Positions 7,591-13,875 of a stretch of 64,000 nt of DNA are shown piece after piece. Source of the stretch: G963666895 sp963666895 (GTDB lineage: Bacteria > Desulfobacterota > Desulfovibrionia > Desulfovibrionales > Desulfovibrionaceae). Numbering within the stretch: position 1 is the first letter of the stretch; the number at the start of each line of letters is the position of its first letter. Below the pieces are notes generated by a model. That model had not been told where the DNA came from. It searched no databases and saw only the letters and a program-made list of their open reading frames with translations. Where the stretch lies: NCBI GenBank assembly GCA_963666895.2, contig CAXXNS010000003.1, positions 62,001 through 126,000 of the forward strand, written 5' to 3'. A program made the translations under genes and the position numbers.

Positions 7591-8148
7591 ATGAAAAAAC
7601 AGCCGCTTCTCTTGTTCACGTTCCTGCTCGTCTTCCTTGTGGGTACGGCCTCGGCCGATCTGCTGGGAGACAGGTCCGACCTGTACGGCGATTGGACCGG
7701 GACCATCACCTTCACCGACCTGGTCACGGGCGCCAGCTTCGACCAGAGTCTCGCCTTCACGGTGGGTTCCGACGGCACCCAGGTCCAGGGCCCGACCACC
7801 GGGTACTTCTACTTCCCCACCACCGGAAACATGTGGACCGGGACCTTCCCGGACGGCAGCGGCGGGCAGGCCTACTACAACGCGGGCGTCGCCTCGGGAG
7901 ACGTTTTCTCCTTCTACGCCGGCGTGTTTGGCTCCTGGTCCGCGTCCGCCATCTTTTCCGTGGCCAGCGACCTGATGTCCGCGACGTTGTTTGACGGAAA
8001 CGCCAGCTGGCTTTCCGGCAGCACCTATCTGGCCTATGCCCTGACCGGCACCTTCTCCAAGGTGCATACTCCGATTCCGGGCGCGGTCTGGCTCCTGGGT
8101 TCGGGCGTGCTCGGCCTGCTCGGTTTCCGCCGCAAGCTGGCCGTCTAG
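7591..8148 (+). CDS. Secreted protein with PIPGA (PEP-CTERM-like) sorting signal
   Basis: 185 residues with a good GGGGGA ribosome site. Signal peptide MKKQPLLLFTFLLVFLVG...ASA (cleavage about residue 22). The extracellular domain is rich in Gly, Ser, Thr and aromatics (YGDWTGTITFTDLVTGASF...), consistent with a beta-structure. The C-terminus is TPIPGAVWLLGSGVLGLLGF + RRKLAV: the proline motif, a hydrophobic helix and basic residues of a PEP-CTERM-like sorting tail. Family knowledge: exosortase cleaves such tails and the protein becomes attached to the surface or extracellular matrix. No exosortase is visible in this window. The domain itself is unrecognised. Confidence 0.8.
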   Translation: MKKQPLLLFTFLLVFLVGTASADLLGDRSDLYGDWTGTITFTDLVTGASFDQSLAFTVGSDGTQVQGPTTGYFYFPTTGNMWTGTFPDGSGGQAYYNAGVASGDVFSFYAGVFGSWSASAIFSVASDLMSATLFDGNASWLSGSTYLAYALTGTFSKVHTPIPGAVWLLGSGVLGLLGFRRKLAV

Positions 8149-8172
8149 CTGTTCCAACGCATCGTACGACAA

Positions 8173-8203
8173 GGGCGCGTCCATCGGGCGCGCCTCTTTT
8201 TTA
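8173..8203 (+). terminator. Terminator of the gene at 7591
   Basis: GGGCGCGTCC...GGGCGCGCC hairpin followed by TCTTTTTT, 25 nt after the stop codon. The remaining sequence up to 8390 shows no gene. Confidence 0.6.
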
Positions 8204-8390
8204 CCTTGCGGGCATGGTCCCATTCAAGGCGCTGGACGGGTCCGCGTCGCTCTTTTGCTGCTTTCTGCAGGGGGAGGGGCAGGGAGGCCTGTGAAGATGC
8301 GTGCTCGGCCCTCTCTGCCGCTTGCCTGGGACAGTGTGGGATGATGGCCTTCCGCATGGAGGGAAGCGGTGGCTCTGGAAGGGATGCGTA

Positions 8391-8420
8391 AAAAAAGCCG
8401 GGCTCCTTGCGGAGCCCGGC
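8391..8420 (-). terminator. Terminator of the gene at 8456-9136
   Basis: GCCGGGCTCC-TTGC-GGAGCCCGGC stem-loop, followed on the minus strand by TTTTTT. Almost the same stem is used at 13360-13383 after another PIPGA-tail gene. Confidence 0.8.
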
Positions 8421-8455
8421 CTAATGTTCATCCAATCAGGGGGAGTCTTCGGCGC

Positions 8456-9136
8456 TTACTTGAACCGGCGGCGCAGGCCGACCAGGCCCAGGAGGCCGGT
8501 GCCCAGGAGCCAGAGCGCGCCCGGAATCGGGGTCGGCGTGGCGATCAAGACCATGTCATCGAAGTCGGTGTCATAGTCGGGATCCGGGCCGAAGATGGAG
8601 TCGTTGTAGTTGTCGTTCAGGAAGATGAGCAGGGTGCCCGCGGTCAGGTTCAAAGTGTTCCCGTTGACACTGATGGTGATCGGGTTGACCAACTGGATGA
8701 CGTAGAAGCGATTCGTGTTAGGATCCGAGGTCGTGTCGTTGGCGAAGGTGTAGGTATCGCTCCGCACGTAGGACCCACCGGCCGTGTATGCGGTCTCGAA
8801 ATACAGGTTGGCGATGTCCGTCACGGTAGTCCACGTGCCGTAGTTGCCGGTGTTGCCTACGCCGGTTTCATACAACAGGGTGTTGCTGGAATCATACACG
8901 TAGTTGTGCTGGGTCGCCTCGTAGGCCGAGGCCGTGATGTCGTACTGTCCGCTGAGACCGGCAACGGCTGCGGCGGTCAACGCCGTGTAGTCGCTTGAGG
9001 TAATCCCGAGGTATGTGAGATAGCTAAGGTAATCGTCTCCATCCCAGGACGAGCTGCCCGGATACTGGCTCGCCAGCGCCGGAGTAACCCCGACGACAAG
9101 GGCGAGAAGGGTGAGTGCGGCTAACTTTTTAAACAT
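8456..9136 (-). CDS. Secreted protein with PIPGA sorting signal
   Basis: 226 residues; AGGAGGAG lies before the ATG. Signal peptide MFKKLAALTLLALVVGVTPALA, then a Tyr/Ser/Thr-rich domain (SQYPGSSSWDGDDYLSYLTY...). The C-terminus is TPIPGALWLLGTGLLGLVGL + RRRFK. The middle contains a motif shared in spirit with the two genes that follow upstream (QYDITASAYEA here, TYDVTALGYEA there; then LYFETAY and ...LNLTAGTLLIFLND versus ISLSAGTLILGYND). It is therefore a divergent member of the same family, about 226 against 196 residues. Upstream are a -24/-12-like site (9163-9178) and a 17-bp dyad (9251-9267). Confidence 0.8.
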   Translation of the reverse strand: MFKKLAALTLLALVVGVTPALASQYPGSSSWDGDDYLSYLTYLGITSSDYTALTAAAVAGLSGQYDITASAYEATQHNYVYDSSNTLLYETGVGNTGNYGTWTTVTDIANLYFETAYTAGGSYVRSDTYTFANDTTSDPNTNRFYVIQLVNPITISVNGNTLNLTAGTLLIFLNDNYNDSIFGPDPDYDTDFDDMVLIATPTPIPGALWLLGTGLLGLVGLRRRFK

Positions 9137-9162
9137 GATCTCCTCCTGATTGCCTACGATAA

Positions 9163-9178
9163 TGAAAGAACCATGCCA
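9163..9178 (-). promoter_or_regulatory. -24/-12-like promoter with TTTCA at -12
   Basis: Minus-strand TGGCATGGTTCTTTCA matches the sigma54 -24 box well, but has TTTC instead of TTGC at -12. The ATG is 26 nt downstream. The same TTTCA variant recurs at 11236-11251 and 13701-13716, each with the GTCTY dyad 72-73 nt upstream, which argues that it is functional. Confidence 0.5.
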
Positions 9179-9250
9179 TAGGCAGAAAATTCTTTTAATT
9201 CAAACTGTTGTCTTTAGGCCTGCGTGTCCGTTGCTGGTTGGTGGGCCTTT

Positions 9251-9267
9251 GTCTTCTTTTTTAAGAC
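9251..9267 (-). promoter_or_regulatory. 17-bp dyad, candidate activator site
   Basis: GTCTT-CTTTTTT-AAGAC, separated by 72 nt from the promoter-like site at 9163-9178. An identical 17-mer occurs at 11325-11341 and variants at 10855-10871 and 13789-13805, all at the same distance from a similar promoter. Confidence 0.55.
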
Positions 9268-9306
9268 TGCGGCTCGATTTTTAAATATAATGCTCATTCC
9301 TTGGTT

Positions 9307-9322
9307 TGCCAGTCGAGTGCCA
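9307..9322 (-). promoter_or_regulatory. Second -24/-12 site upstream of the gene at 8456-9136
   Basis: Minus-strand TGGCACTCGACTGGCA has GG/GC at exact sigma54 spacing. A 16-mer, AACAATACGAAGAAAG (9347-9362), lies 24 nt upstream and is repeated at 10047-10062 upstream of the next gene. Confidence 0.4.
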
Positions 9323-9398
9323 TTCTACAAGAAGTCCGGGCTGTGCAACAATACGAAGAAAGTCTGATTATTGAATGTCTTTGCCTTTGCAAAGCGTC

Positions 9399-9989
9399 CT
9401 ATCCCTGGAACCTGCGGCGCAGGCCGAGCAGGCCGACCATGCCGGTGCCCAGGAGCCAGACAGCTCCCGGGATCGGGGCATGGGCGGGGGAGGCGGCGAT
9501 GATCAGGTCGTCGTAGTCCGCGCCCAGCTTGATGTCGTTGTAGCCCAGGATCAGCGTCCCCGCGGAAAGGGAGATGTCGTTGCCGTTGAGGATGCCGGTC
9601 CAGGTGGAGGTCAGCTGGTAGATCTTGACGTGGTCGATGTTGTCCAGGCTGAAGTTCGACCAGGCGAAAATGTAGAAGCTGCCGAAGGATGCCTTGGCCA
9701 GGTCCACGTCGTACACGGTGGTCCCGAAGTCGCTCGTGTTCCACCAGGCGGTGGAGAACAGGGTTGTGTCGTCGACCTGGAACCGGCCCCAGAGCAGGGC
9801 CTCGTAGCCCAGGGCGGTGACGTCGTAGGTGCCGCTGATGTCCGCGGCGCTGTAGGCGGTGTAGGTCGCGCCGCCGTTGGTGATGTAGTCTTCCAGATTG
9901 CTGACGCTGTATGGATACGAACTGGCAAGGGCCGGGACGGTCCAGGTCAGCAGAAAAAGCAAGCAAAGGGTGGAAGTTAAGGTGCGCAT
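9399..9989 (-). CDS. Secreted protein with PIPGA sorting signal (tandem paralog 1)
   Basis: 196 residues. Signal peptide MRTLTSTLCLLFLLTWTVPALA, a ~145-residue domain (SSYPYSVSNLEDYITNGGAT...YDVTALGYEALLWGRFQVD...), and the tail APIPGAVWLLGTGMVGLLGL + RRRFQG. It is the tandem duplicate of the 196-residue protein at 10135-10725; most positions of the domain are identical (DISGTYDVTALG, TTVYDVDLA, ASFGSFYIFAWS, WTGILNGNDI). The domain begins right after the signal peptide. Its -24 site (10008-10023, TGGAACC) lacks a proper -12, so it may depend on read-through or a different promoter. Confidence 0.8.
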   Translation of the reverse strand: MRTLTSTLCLLFLLTWTVPALASSYPYSVSNLEDYITNGGATYTAYSAADISGTYDVTALGYEALLWGRFQVDDTTLFSTAWWNTSDFGTTVYDVDLAKASFGSFYIFAWSNFSLDNIDHVKIYQLTSTWTGILNGNDISLSAGTLILGYNDIKLGADYDDLIIAASPAHAPIPGAVWLLGTGMVGLLGLRRRFQG

Positions 9990-10088
9990 GGTCTTCTCCC
10001 GTTTGTTCTTTGAAGCGGTTCCATAGTACGGGGAAGCGTGTGCGGGAACAATACGAAGAAAGAATGATTGTCGGTCGATTCCGAAAAA

Positions 10089-10117
10089 AAGCGGCCGGAC
10101 TCTCGAGCCCGGCCGCT
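10089..10117 (-). terminator. Terminator between the two tandem paralogs
   Basis: AGCGGCCGG...CCGGCCGCT stem-loop followed on the minus strand by TTTTTTT; it ends transcription of the gene at 10135-10725. Confidence 0.75.
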
Positions 10118-10134
10118 TGCGTGCGGATATGGCT

Positions 10135-10725
10135 TTAGGGTTGGTTCCGGAGCCTGCGGCGCAGGCCGAGCAGGCCGGCCATGCCGGTGCCCAGGAGCCA
10201 GAGCGCGCCCGGGATCGGGGTGGGGGCGGCGGCGATGATCAGGTCGTCGTAGTCCCCGCCCAGGTTGATGTCGTTGTAGCCCAGGATCAGCGTGCCGGCG
10301 GCCAGGGTGATATCGTTTCCGTTGAGTATGCCGGTCCAGGCCGAAGTCAATTGATAAATTTTGACGTGAGCGGTGTTGTCAATACCGAAATCCGACCAGG
10401 CAAAAATGTAGAAGCTGCCGAAGGAGGCGTTGGCCAGGTCCACGTCGTATACCGTGGTTCCGAAGTCGGCCGTGTTCCATAACACGTTGGAGAACAGGGT
10501 GGTGCCGTCAACCTGAAACCGGCTCCAGAGGAAGGCCTCCCAACCCAGGGCGGTGACGTCGTAGGTGCCGCTGATGTCCGCGGCGCTGTATGTGGTGTAG
10601 GTGGCCCCGCCGTTGGTGATGTAGGCTTCCAGGTTGCTGATGTTGTATGGATACGAACTGGCCAGGGCCGGAACGGCCGAGGCGAGCATGAATAACAGGA
10701 TAAGGGTGGTGATTTTGGTACGCAT
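10135..10725 (-). CDS. Secreted protein with PIPGA sorting signal (tandem paralog 2)
   Basis: 196 residues from the ATG at 10725 (AAGGATC upstream); the in-frame Met at 10746 would add seven residues before the signal peptide and is less likely. Signal peptide MRTKITTLILLFMLASAVPALA. The domain is nearly the same as its neighbour at 9399-9989. The tail is TPIPGALWLLGTGMAGLLGL + RRRLRNQP. The pair arose by a recent tandem duplication. It has its own promoter-like site (10766-10781) and dyad (10855-10871). Function of the domain unknown. Confidence 0.8.
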   Translation of the reverse strand: MRTKITTLILLFMLASAVPALASSYPYNISNLEAYITNGGATYTTYSAADISGTYDVTALGWEAFLWSRFQVDGTTLFSNVLWNTADFGTTVYDVDLANASFGSFYIFAWSDFGIDNTAHVKIYQLTSAWTGILNGNDITLAAGTLILGYNDINLGGDYDDLIIAAAPTPIPGALWLLGTGMAGLLGLRRRLRNQP

Positions 10726-10765
10726 TAATGATCCTTGGTTGTTCACGAAATGGAGTTACATGTAA

Positions 10766-10781
10766 AGGAAGTTTCGTGCCA
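10766..10781 (-). promoter_or_regulatory. -24/-12-like promoter
   Basis: Minus-strand TGGCACGAAACTTCCT has a perfect -24 heptamer (TGGCACG) with TTCC in the -12 position. It ends 40 nt before the ATG at 10725, with the dyad 73 nt upstream. Confidence 0.45.
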
Positions 10782-10854
10782 ACGGGAAAAAGATTTTAAA
10801 TATCAAACGATTTATTGTTGCGTTTGGGGTTTGGTTCAAGTTTTTGTGGCGCCA

Positions 10855-10871
10855 GTCTTGTTTTTTAAGAA
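10855..10871 (-). promoter_or_regulatory. Dyad, candidate activator site (variant)
   Basis: GTCTT-GTTTTTT-AAGAA, a one-base variant of the 17-bp dyad, 73 nt from the promoter-like site at 10766-10781. Confidence 0.45.
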
Positions 10872-10880
10872 AACTAAAAT

Positions 10881-10914
10881 GCGAGGCGACCGGACGGTTG
10901 CCCGGTCGCCTCGC
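10881..10914 (-). terminator. Terminator of the gene at 10935-11177
   Basis: GCGAGGCGACCGG...CCGGTCGCCTCGC, a 13-bp perfect stem; on the minus strand it is followed by an ATTTTAG stretch. Confidence 0.7.
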
Positions 10915-10934
10915 AACGTGGTTCATTTTCGGGG

Positions 10935-11177
10935 CTACTTGAACTTCCGGCGCAGGCCGATCAGGCCGACAGCGCCCGTGCCCAGCAGCCAGATGGCGCC
11001 GGGAATGGGGGTCGGTTTGACCCTGGCTTCCGGAGCCGTGGCCGTGGATTCGGAATCGGGCTGCACCATGTCGCCGATGACGTGGCCCAGCAGGTCGGTG
11101 CCCGAGAAGGACGCCAGGGCCGGGGTGGCGCCAAGCAGGAAGGTAAGCAGGAAAAGGGTGGCTATCTTTTTGACCAT
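10935..11177 (-). CDS. Miniature PIPGA-tail secreted protein
   Basis: Only 80 residues: signal peptide MVKKIATLFLLTFLLGATPALA, a ~32-residue acidic linker (SFSGTDLLGHVIGDMVQPDS...), and the tail TPIPGAIWLLGTGAVGLIGL + RRKFK. The GAGGAGG ribosome site is strong. There is no room for a folded domain, so the processed product would be a short peptide. It is a sibling of the 84-residue protein at 13410-13664 (shared KKIATLFLL/RKIATLFLL leader and linker style). It has its own terminator, promoter-like site and dyad, so it is unlikely to be a chance ORF. Confidence 0.75.
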   Translation of the reverse strand: MVKKIATLFLLTFLLGATPALASFSGTDLLGHVIGDMVQPDSESTATAPEARVKPTPIPGAIWLLGTGAVGLIGLRRKFK

Positions 11178-11235
11178 GGTGTCCTCCTCGCGTTTTCCAT
11201 TCGTCGTCGCCGTACCGGCCAGTAGGGCTGACTAT

Positions 11236-11251
11236 TGAAATATCCGTGCCG
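11236..11251 (-). promoter_or_regulatory. -24/-12-like promoter with TTTCA at -12
   Basis: Minus-strand CGGCACGGATATTTCA: GGCACG at -24 and TTTCA at -12. The dyad at 11325-11341 is 73 nt upstream. Confidence 0.45.
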
Positions 11252-11324
11252 TCATTAAGCAAATGATTTAAAAACGGCACGTTGCAGAAGGAGCGCATTG
11301 TTGGCATCCGGCGCAGGGCCCCAC

Positions 11325-11341
11325 GTCTTCTTTTTTAAGAC
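11325..11341 (-). promoter_or_regulatory. 17-bp dyad, candidate activator site
   Basis: GTCTT-CTTTTTT-AAGAC, identical to 9251-9267 and at the same distance from a promoter-like site. Confidence 0.55.
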
Positions 11342-11352
11342 CGTGGAGCGAA

Positions 11353-11381
11353 AGGCGGACGGGAACGGGCCCCGCCCGCCT
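11353..11381 (-). terminator. Weak terminator-like hairpin after the gene at 11402
   Basis: AGGCGG-a-CGGG stem pairing with CCCG-c-CCGCCT; only a short T-run follows on the minus strand. Confidence 0.35.
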
Positions 11382-11401
11382 GTTTTGGCCGTGACGGACC
11401 G

Positions 11402-12244
11402 TTAGTTGCGGATCCGCTTCCGGATTCCCAGCAGGCCGAGCAGGCCCGTGCCCAGCAACCAGATCGCTCCGGGAATCGGGGTCTGGCTGGCGGCCAGGGA
11501 ATACCAGGCCTCGGCGATCCACACGCTGCCCGCGCTGTTCAGATGCCCGCCGTCGCTGGTCCAGCCGGAGTACAGCATCTGGTAGGTCAGGCCGCCCGAG
11601 GTGTAGGTGTACTCGTTGCCGGCCGCATCGTGGGCTTCCAGGTCGGCGATGTCGAAGAGCAGCTTGTTGTTGGCCTCGGCGTAGGCCCGGACCGCCTCGT
11701 TGTAAGCGTTGCGGGCGTTGTTGCCCGTGCCGGTGTAGAGCGGCATGGTGGTCCAGACCAGGGTGGCCGTGGTTTGGCTTTCCAGGGCGGTCATCATGTC
11801 GATGTAGTCCTGGGCGCTGGCCGAGCCGTCAATGTAGCAGAGCTTGTCCATGGCGAAGTCCACCTTGTCGCCCCAGCCGTACGTGTCCACCGCTTCCGCG
11901 AACTGGGCGAACTTGGCGCTCCAGCCCGGATTGCCCCGATTGACGTCGTAGACCGAGCCCGGGGTGGTGGTGGCCGGCGGGGAGGTCCGGCTGGCTGACG
12001 GGGTGGTCAGCTGGTACTTGTTCGCGTTCTGGCTGTGCAGGGTGTCCATGCCGGACATCATGTTGGAGCCCACCGAGGCGTGGGTGAACATCCACGTCTG
12101 CTCGCCGATGGCGTTGTACACGCCCTGACCCAGGGAATCGTAGTCGTGGGTGCTGACGTACGCGTAGTCGATGGTCAGGGCCTGGGCGGCCGTGGCCATG
12201 GACAGGACAAGGACGAGGGAAAAGAGAAGTTTGAGCCTGTACAT
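11402..12244 (-). CDS. Secreted SGNH-hydrolase-like protein with PIPGA sorting signal
   Basis: 280 residues from the ATG at 12244 (GGAGG upstream); the longer frame to 12343 has no leader logic. Signal peptide MYRLKLLFSLVLVLSMATAAQA. The catalytic domain shows SGNH-like features: a Ser in the early block FTHASVGSNMMSGMDTL, a mid block VWTTMPLYTG, and a late SDGGHLN block carrying the Asp and His expected of a dyad. The tail is TPIPGAIWLLGTGLLGLLGI + RKRIRN. Such enzymes de-esterify glycans or lipids, so a surface polysaccharide substrate is plausible. A close paralog lies next to it (12412-13239) without a working sorting tail. Confidence 0.75.
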   Translation of the reverse strand: MYRLKLLFSLVLVLSMATAAQALTIDYAYVSTHDYDSLGQGVYNAIGEQTWMFTHASVGSNMMSGMDTLHSQNANKYQLTTPSASRTSPPATTTPGSVYDVNRGNPGWSAKFAQFAEAVDTYGWGDKVDFAMDKLCYIDGSASAQDYIDMMTALESQTTATLVWTTMPLYTGTGNNARNAYNEAVRAYAEANNKLLFDIADLEAHDAAGNEYTYTSGGLTYQMLYSGWTSDGGHLNSAGSVWIAEAWYSLAASQTPIPGAIWLLGTGLLGLLGIRKRIRN

Positions 12245-12411
12245 GAGAGCCTCCGCAAGACATGGTGTGCGGCCATGTCCGTTTTTCGCCCCGCTGGGCG
12301 GCTTCGGCCCCTCTCGCGAACCGTCATACACAATCCATGCCACGTGAGCAAGTATCTGCCCGTTACAAACGGGCGGAAAATAATGCCGGGATCAACTCGG
12401 GATGGTGTTTC

Positions 12412-13239
12412 TCAGTCGAGCAGGCTCAGCTTCCAGCCTGCGCCCGGGATGGTGGTCGCCTCGTTCGTCCGGGCCGCGGCCATGGCGTACCAGGCCTTGG
12501 CCAGTTGGACCTGGCCCCGGCCGTCCAGGTGGCCGCCGTCGTCGGTCCAGCACTGGCAGAGCTTCTGGCCGCCCTTGTAGCCGCAGGCCCGGCCCGAGGC
12601 GTCGTGCGCCTCCAGGTCGGCGATGTCGAAGAGCAGCTTGTCGTTGGCCTTGGCAAAGGCGCGCACGGCTTTGTTGTAGGCGTTGCGCTTGTCGTTGTCG
12701 TGGTCCTCCTCCGTGGTCAGGGGCATGGTGGTGTAGACCACCGTGGCCTGGGCGGAGGCCTCGACCCGCGCCATCATGGCCAGGTAGGCCCGGGCGTCTG
12801 CGTCCTGGTCGATGTAGCAGAGCTTGTCCATGACGAAGTCCGCCTTGTCTCCCCACAGGCCGGCCACAGCGGCCTGGAACAGGGCGTACTTCTCGTTCCA
12901 TTCGGGATTGCCCCGGTCCGCGTCGTAGACGGTTCCGGGCCGGGGCGCGTCGTCGGGAGCCCAGTCCAGCCCGGCCTCGGTCCTGACCAGGGGATACAGG
13001 GCCGGATCGGTGTCGTGCAGGGTGGACATGCCGTCCAGGATGTTGGCCCCCACCGAGGCGTGGGAGAACATCCAGACCTGGCCGGCCACGGCCTGGCGCG
13101 CCTCCGGACCCAGGGATTCGTAGGTATGGGCGCTGACGAACGCGTGGTCGATGGTTTGGGCAACGGTCGGGGCGGCCGCCAACAGGACCGCCAGCAGGGC
13201 CGTCAGCAGGATGGAAAACAGGGTTTTTGCCGAAGGCAT
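12412..13239 (-). CDS. Secreted SGNH-hydrolase-like paralog with eroded sorting tail
   Basis: 275 residues from the ATG at 13239 (AAGGAGG upstream). Signal peptide MPSAKTLFSILLTALLAVLL...AQ. It aligns throughout with the protein at 11402-12244: TIDHAFVSAHTYESLG, MFSHASVGANILDGMSTLH, DFVMDKLCYID, TTMPLT, DDGGHLDGRG. The C-terminus stops at TTIPGAGWKLSLLD. The IPGA-x-W start of the tail survives, but the membrane helix and basic end are gone. The product is therefore probably released instead of sorted, or the signal is decaying. Predicted active-site positions are intact. Confidence 0.75.
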   Translation of the reverse strand: MPSAKTLFSILLTALLAVLLAAAPTVAQTIDHAFVSAHTYESLGPEARQAVAGQVWMFSHASVGANILDGMSTLHDTDPALYPLVRTEAGLDWAPDDAPRPGTVYDADRGNPEWNEKYALFQAAVAGLWGDKADFVMDKLCYIDQDADARAYLAMMARVEASAQATVVYTTMPLTTEEDHDNDKRNAYNKAVRAFAKANDKLLFDIADLEAHDASGRACGYKGGQKLCQCWTDDGGHLDGRGQVQLAKAWYAMAAARTNEATTIPGAGWKLSLLD

Positions 13240-13359
13240 GAGGAACCTCCTTGGCGCACGGTTTAAAGGGCGGGTTCGAGCCCTCTCCAACGCTCCATAG
13301 CAGGATTATGGATTTGCGGGCAAGCGCCCGCTTATGTGCCTGGTTTCCCAACGTCAAAA

Positions 13360-13383
13360 GCCGGACTCCTTGCGGAGCCCGGC
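13360..13383 (-). terminator. Terminator of the gene at 13410-13664
   Basis: GCCGGACTCC-TTGC-GGAGCCCGGC stem with one mismatch, followed on the minus strand by TTTTGACG. Near copy of 8397-8420. Confidence 0.7.
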
Positions 13384-13409
13384 CAGTGGTCGGTTGCCGT
13401 TGAAAGGTT

Positions 13410-13664
13410 CTAGAACCGGTTCTTCCGGCTGCGCAGGCCGACGAGCCCGACGAGCCCGGTGCCGAGCAGCCAGATCGCCCCGGGAATGGGGGTCGGCGTG
13501 ACGCTCATGGCCGCGGGGCTTTCGTCAGCCATGTCCGGAGTCGCATCGTCCGAAACCAGGCTGAAGACGAAGCCCAGGACGTTGTCGCCGGCATTGGACA
13601 TGGCCATGGCCGGGGTGGCGCCGAGCATGAAGAGAAGAAGGAACAGTGTGGCGATTTTTCTCAT
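13410..13664 (-). CDS. Miniature PIPGA-tail secreted protein
   Basis: 84 residues from the ATG at 13664, preceded by AGGAGGGG; the upstream Met at 13697 lacks a ribosome site. Signal peptide MRKIATLFLLLFMLGATPAMA, a ~35-residue acidic linker (MSNAGDNVLGFVFSLVSDDA...), then TPIPGAIWLLGTGLVGLVGL + RSRKNRF. It is a sibling of 10935-11177. The promoter-like site at 13701-13716 and dyad at 13789-13805 repeat the cluster's regulatory layout. Confidence 0.75.
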   Translation of the reverse strand: MRKIATLFLLLFMLGATPAMAMSNAGDNVLGFVFSLVSDDATPDMADESPAAMSVTPTPIPGAIWLLGTGLVGLVGLRSRKNRF

Positions 13665-13700
13665 GACCCCTCCTGATAGGTTGGTTGCTTGGCGCAACCA

Positions 13701-13716
13701 TGAAAGAAATATGCCA
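13701..13716 (-). promoter_or_regulatory. -24/-12-like promoter with TTTCA at -12
   Basis: Minus-strand TGGCATATTTCTTTCA, 36 nt before the ATG; compare TGGCATGGTTCTTTCA at 9163-9178. Confidence 0.5.
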
Positions 13717-13788
13717 GAATTTGTAAGCAGTAAATCTACGGCCGGTTAGACCAGATTCAATTTTGACAATTTTGTGACAGCGGTTTTC

Positions 13789-13805
13789 GTCTCGTTTTGT
13801 GAGAC
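13789..13805 (-). promoter_or_regulatory. 17-bp dyad, candidate activator site (variant)
   Basis: GTCTC-GTTTTGT-GAGAC lies 72 nt from the promoter-like site. It keeps the GTCTY-N7-RAGAC architecture with compensating changes in both arms. It could also fold as a weak terminator for the ABC operon, whose last stop is at 13876. Confidence 0.5.
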
Positions 13806-13875
13806 GAGAATTTCTGCCAGGAACGTTCCCATAGTCCAAAAAAAAAGGAATGAAAAGCCCCCTTGTCCTGGGTCG

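Noticed and set aside
10008..10023. Sigma54 promoter for the gene at 9399
   Set aside because: The -24 box TGGAACC is in the right place relative to the repeated upstream block, but the -12 position reads CAAAG; not listed as a promoter.
12327..12342. -24/-12 promoter for the SGNH-like gene at 11402
   Set aside because: TGGCATGGATTGTGTA has a good -24, but no TC or GC at -12 and no dyad 72 nt upstream; the 82-nt distance to the ATG also differs.
13788..13806. Hairpin read as terminator of the rbbA operon
   Set aside because: First read as a terminator, but it has the same 17-bp dyad layout and the same 72-nt distance to a promoter-like site as three other genes, so a regulatory role is preferred.
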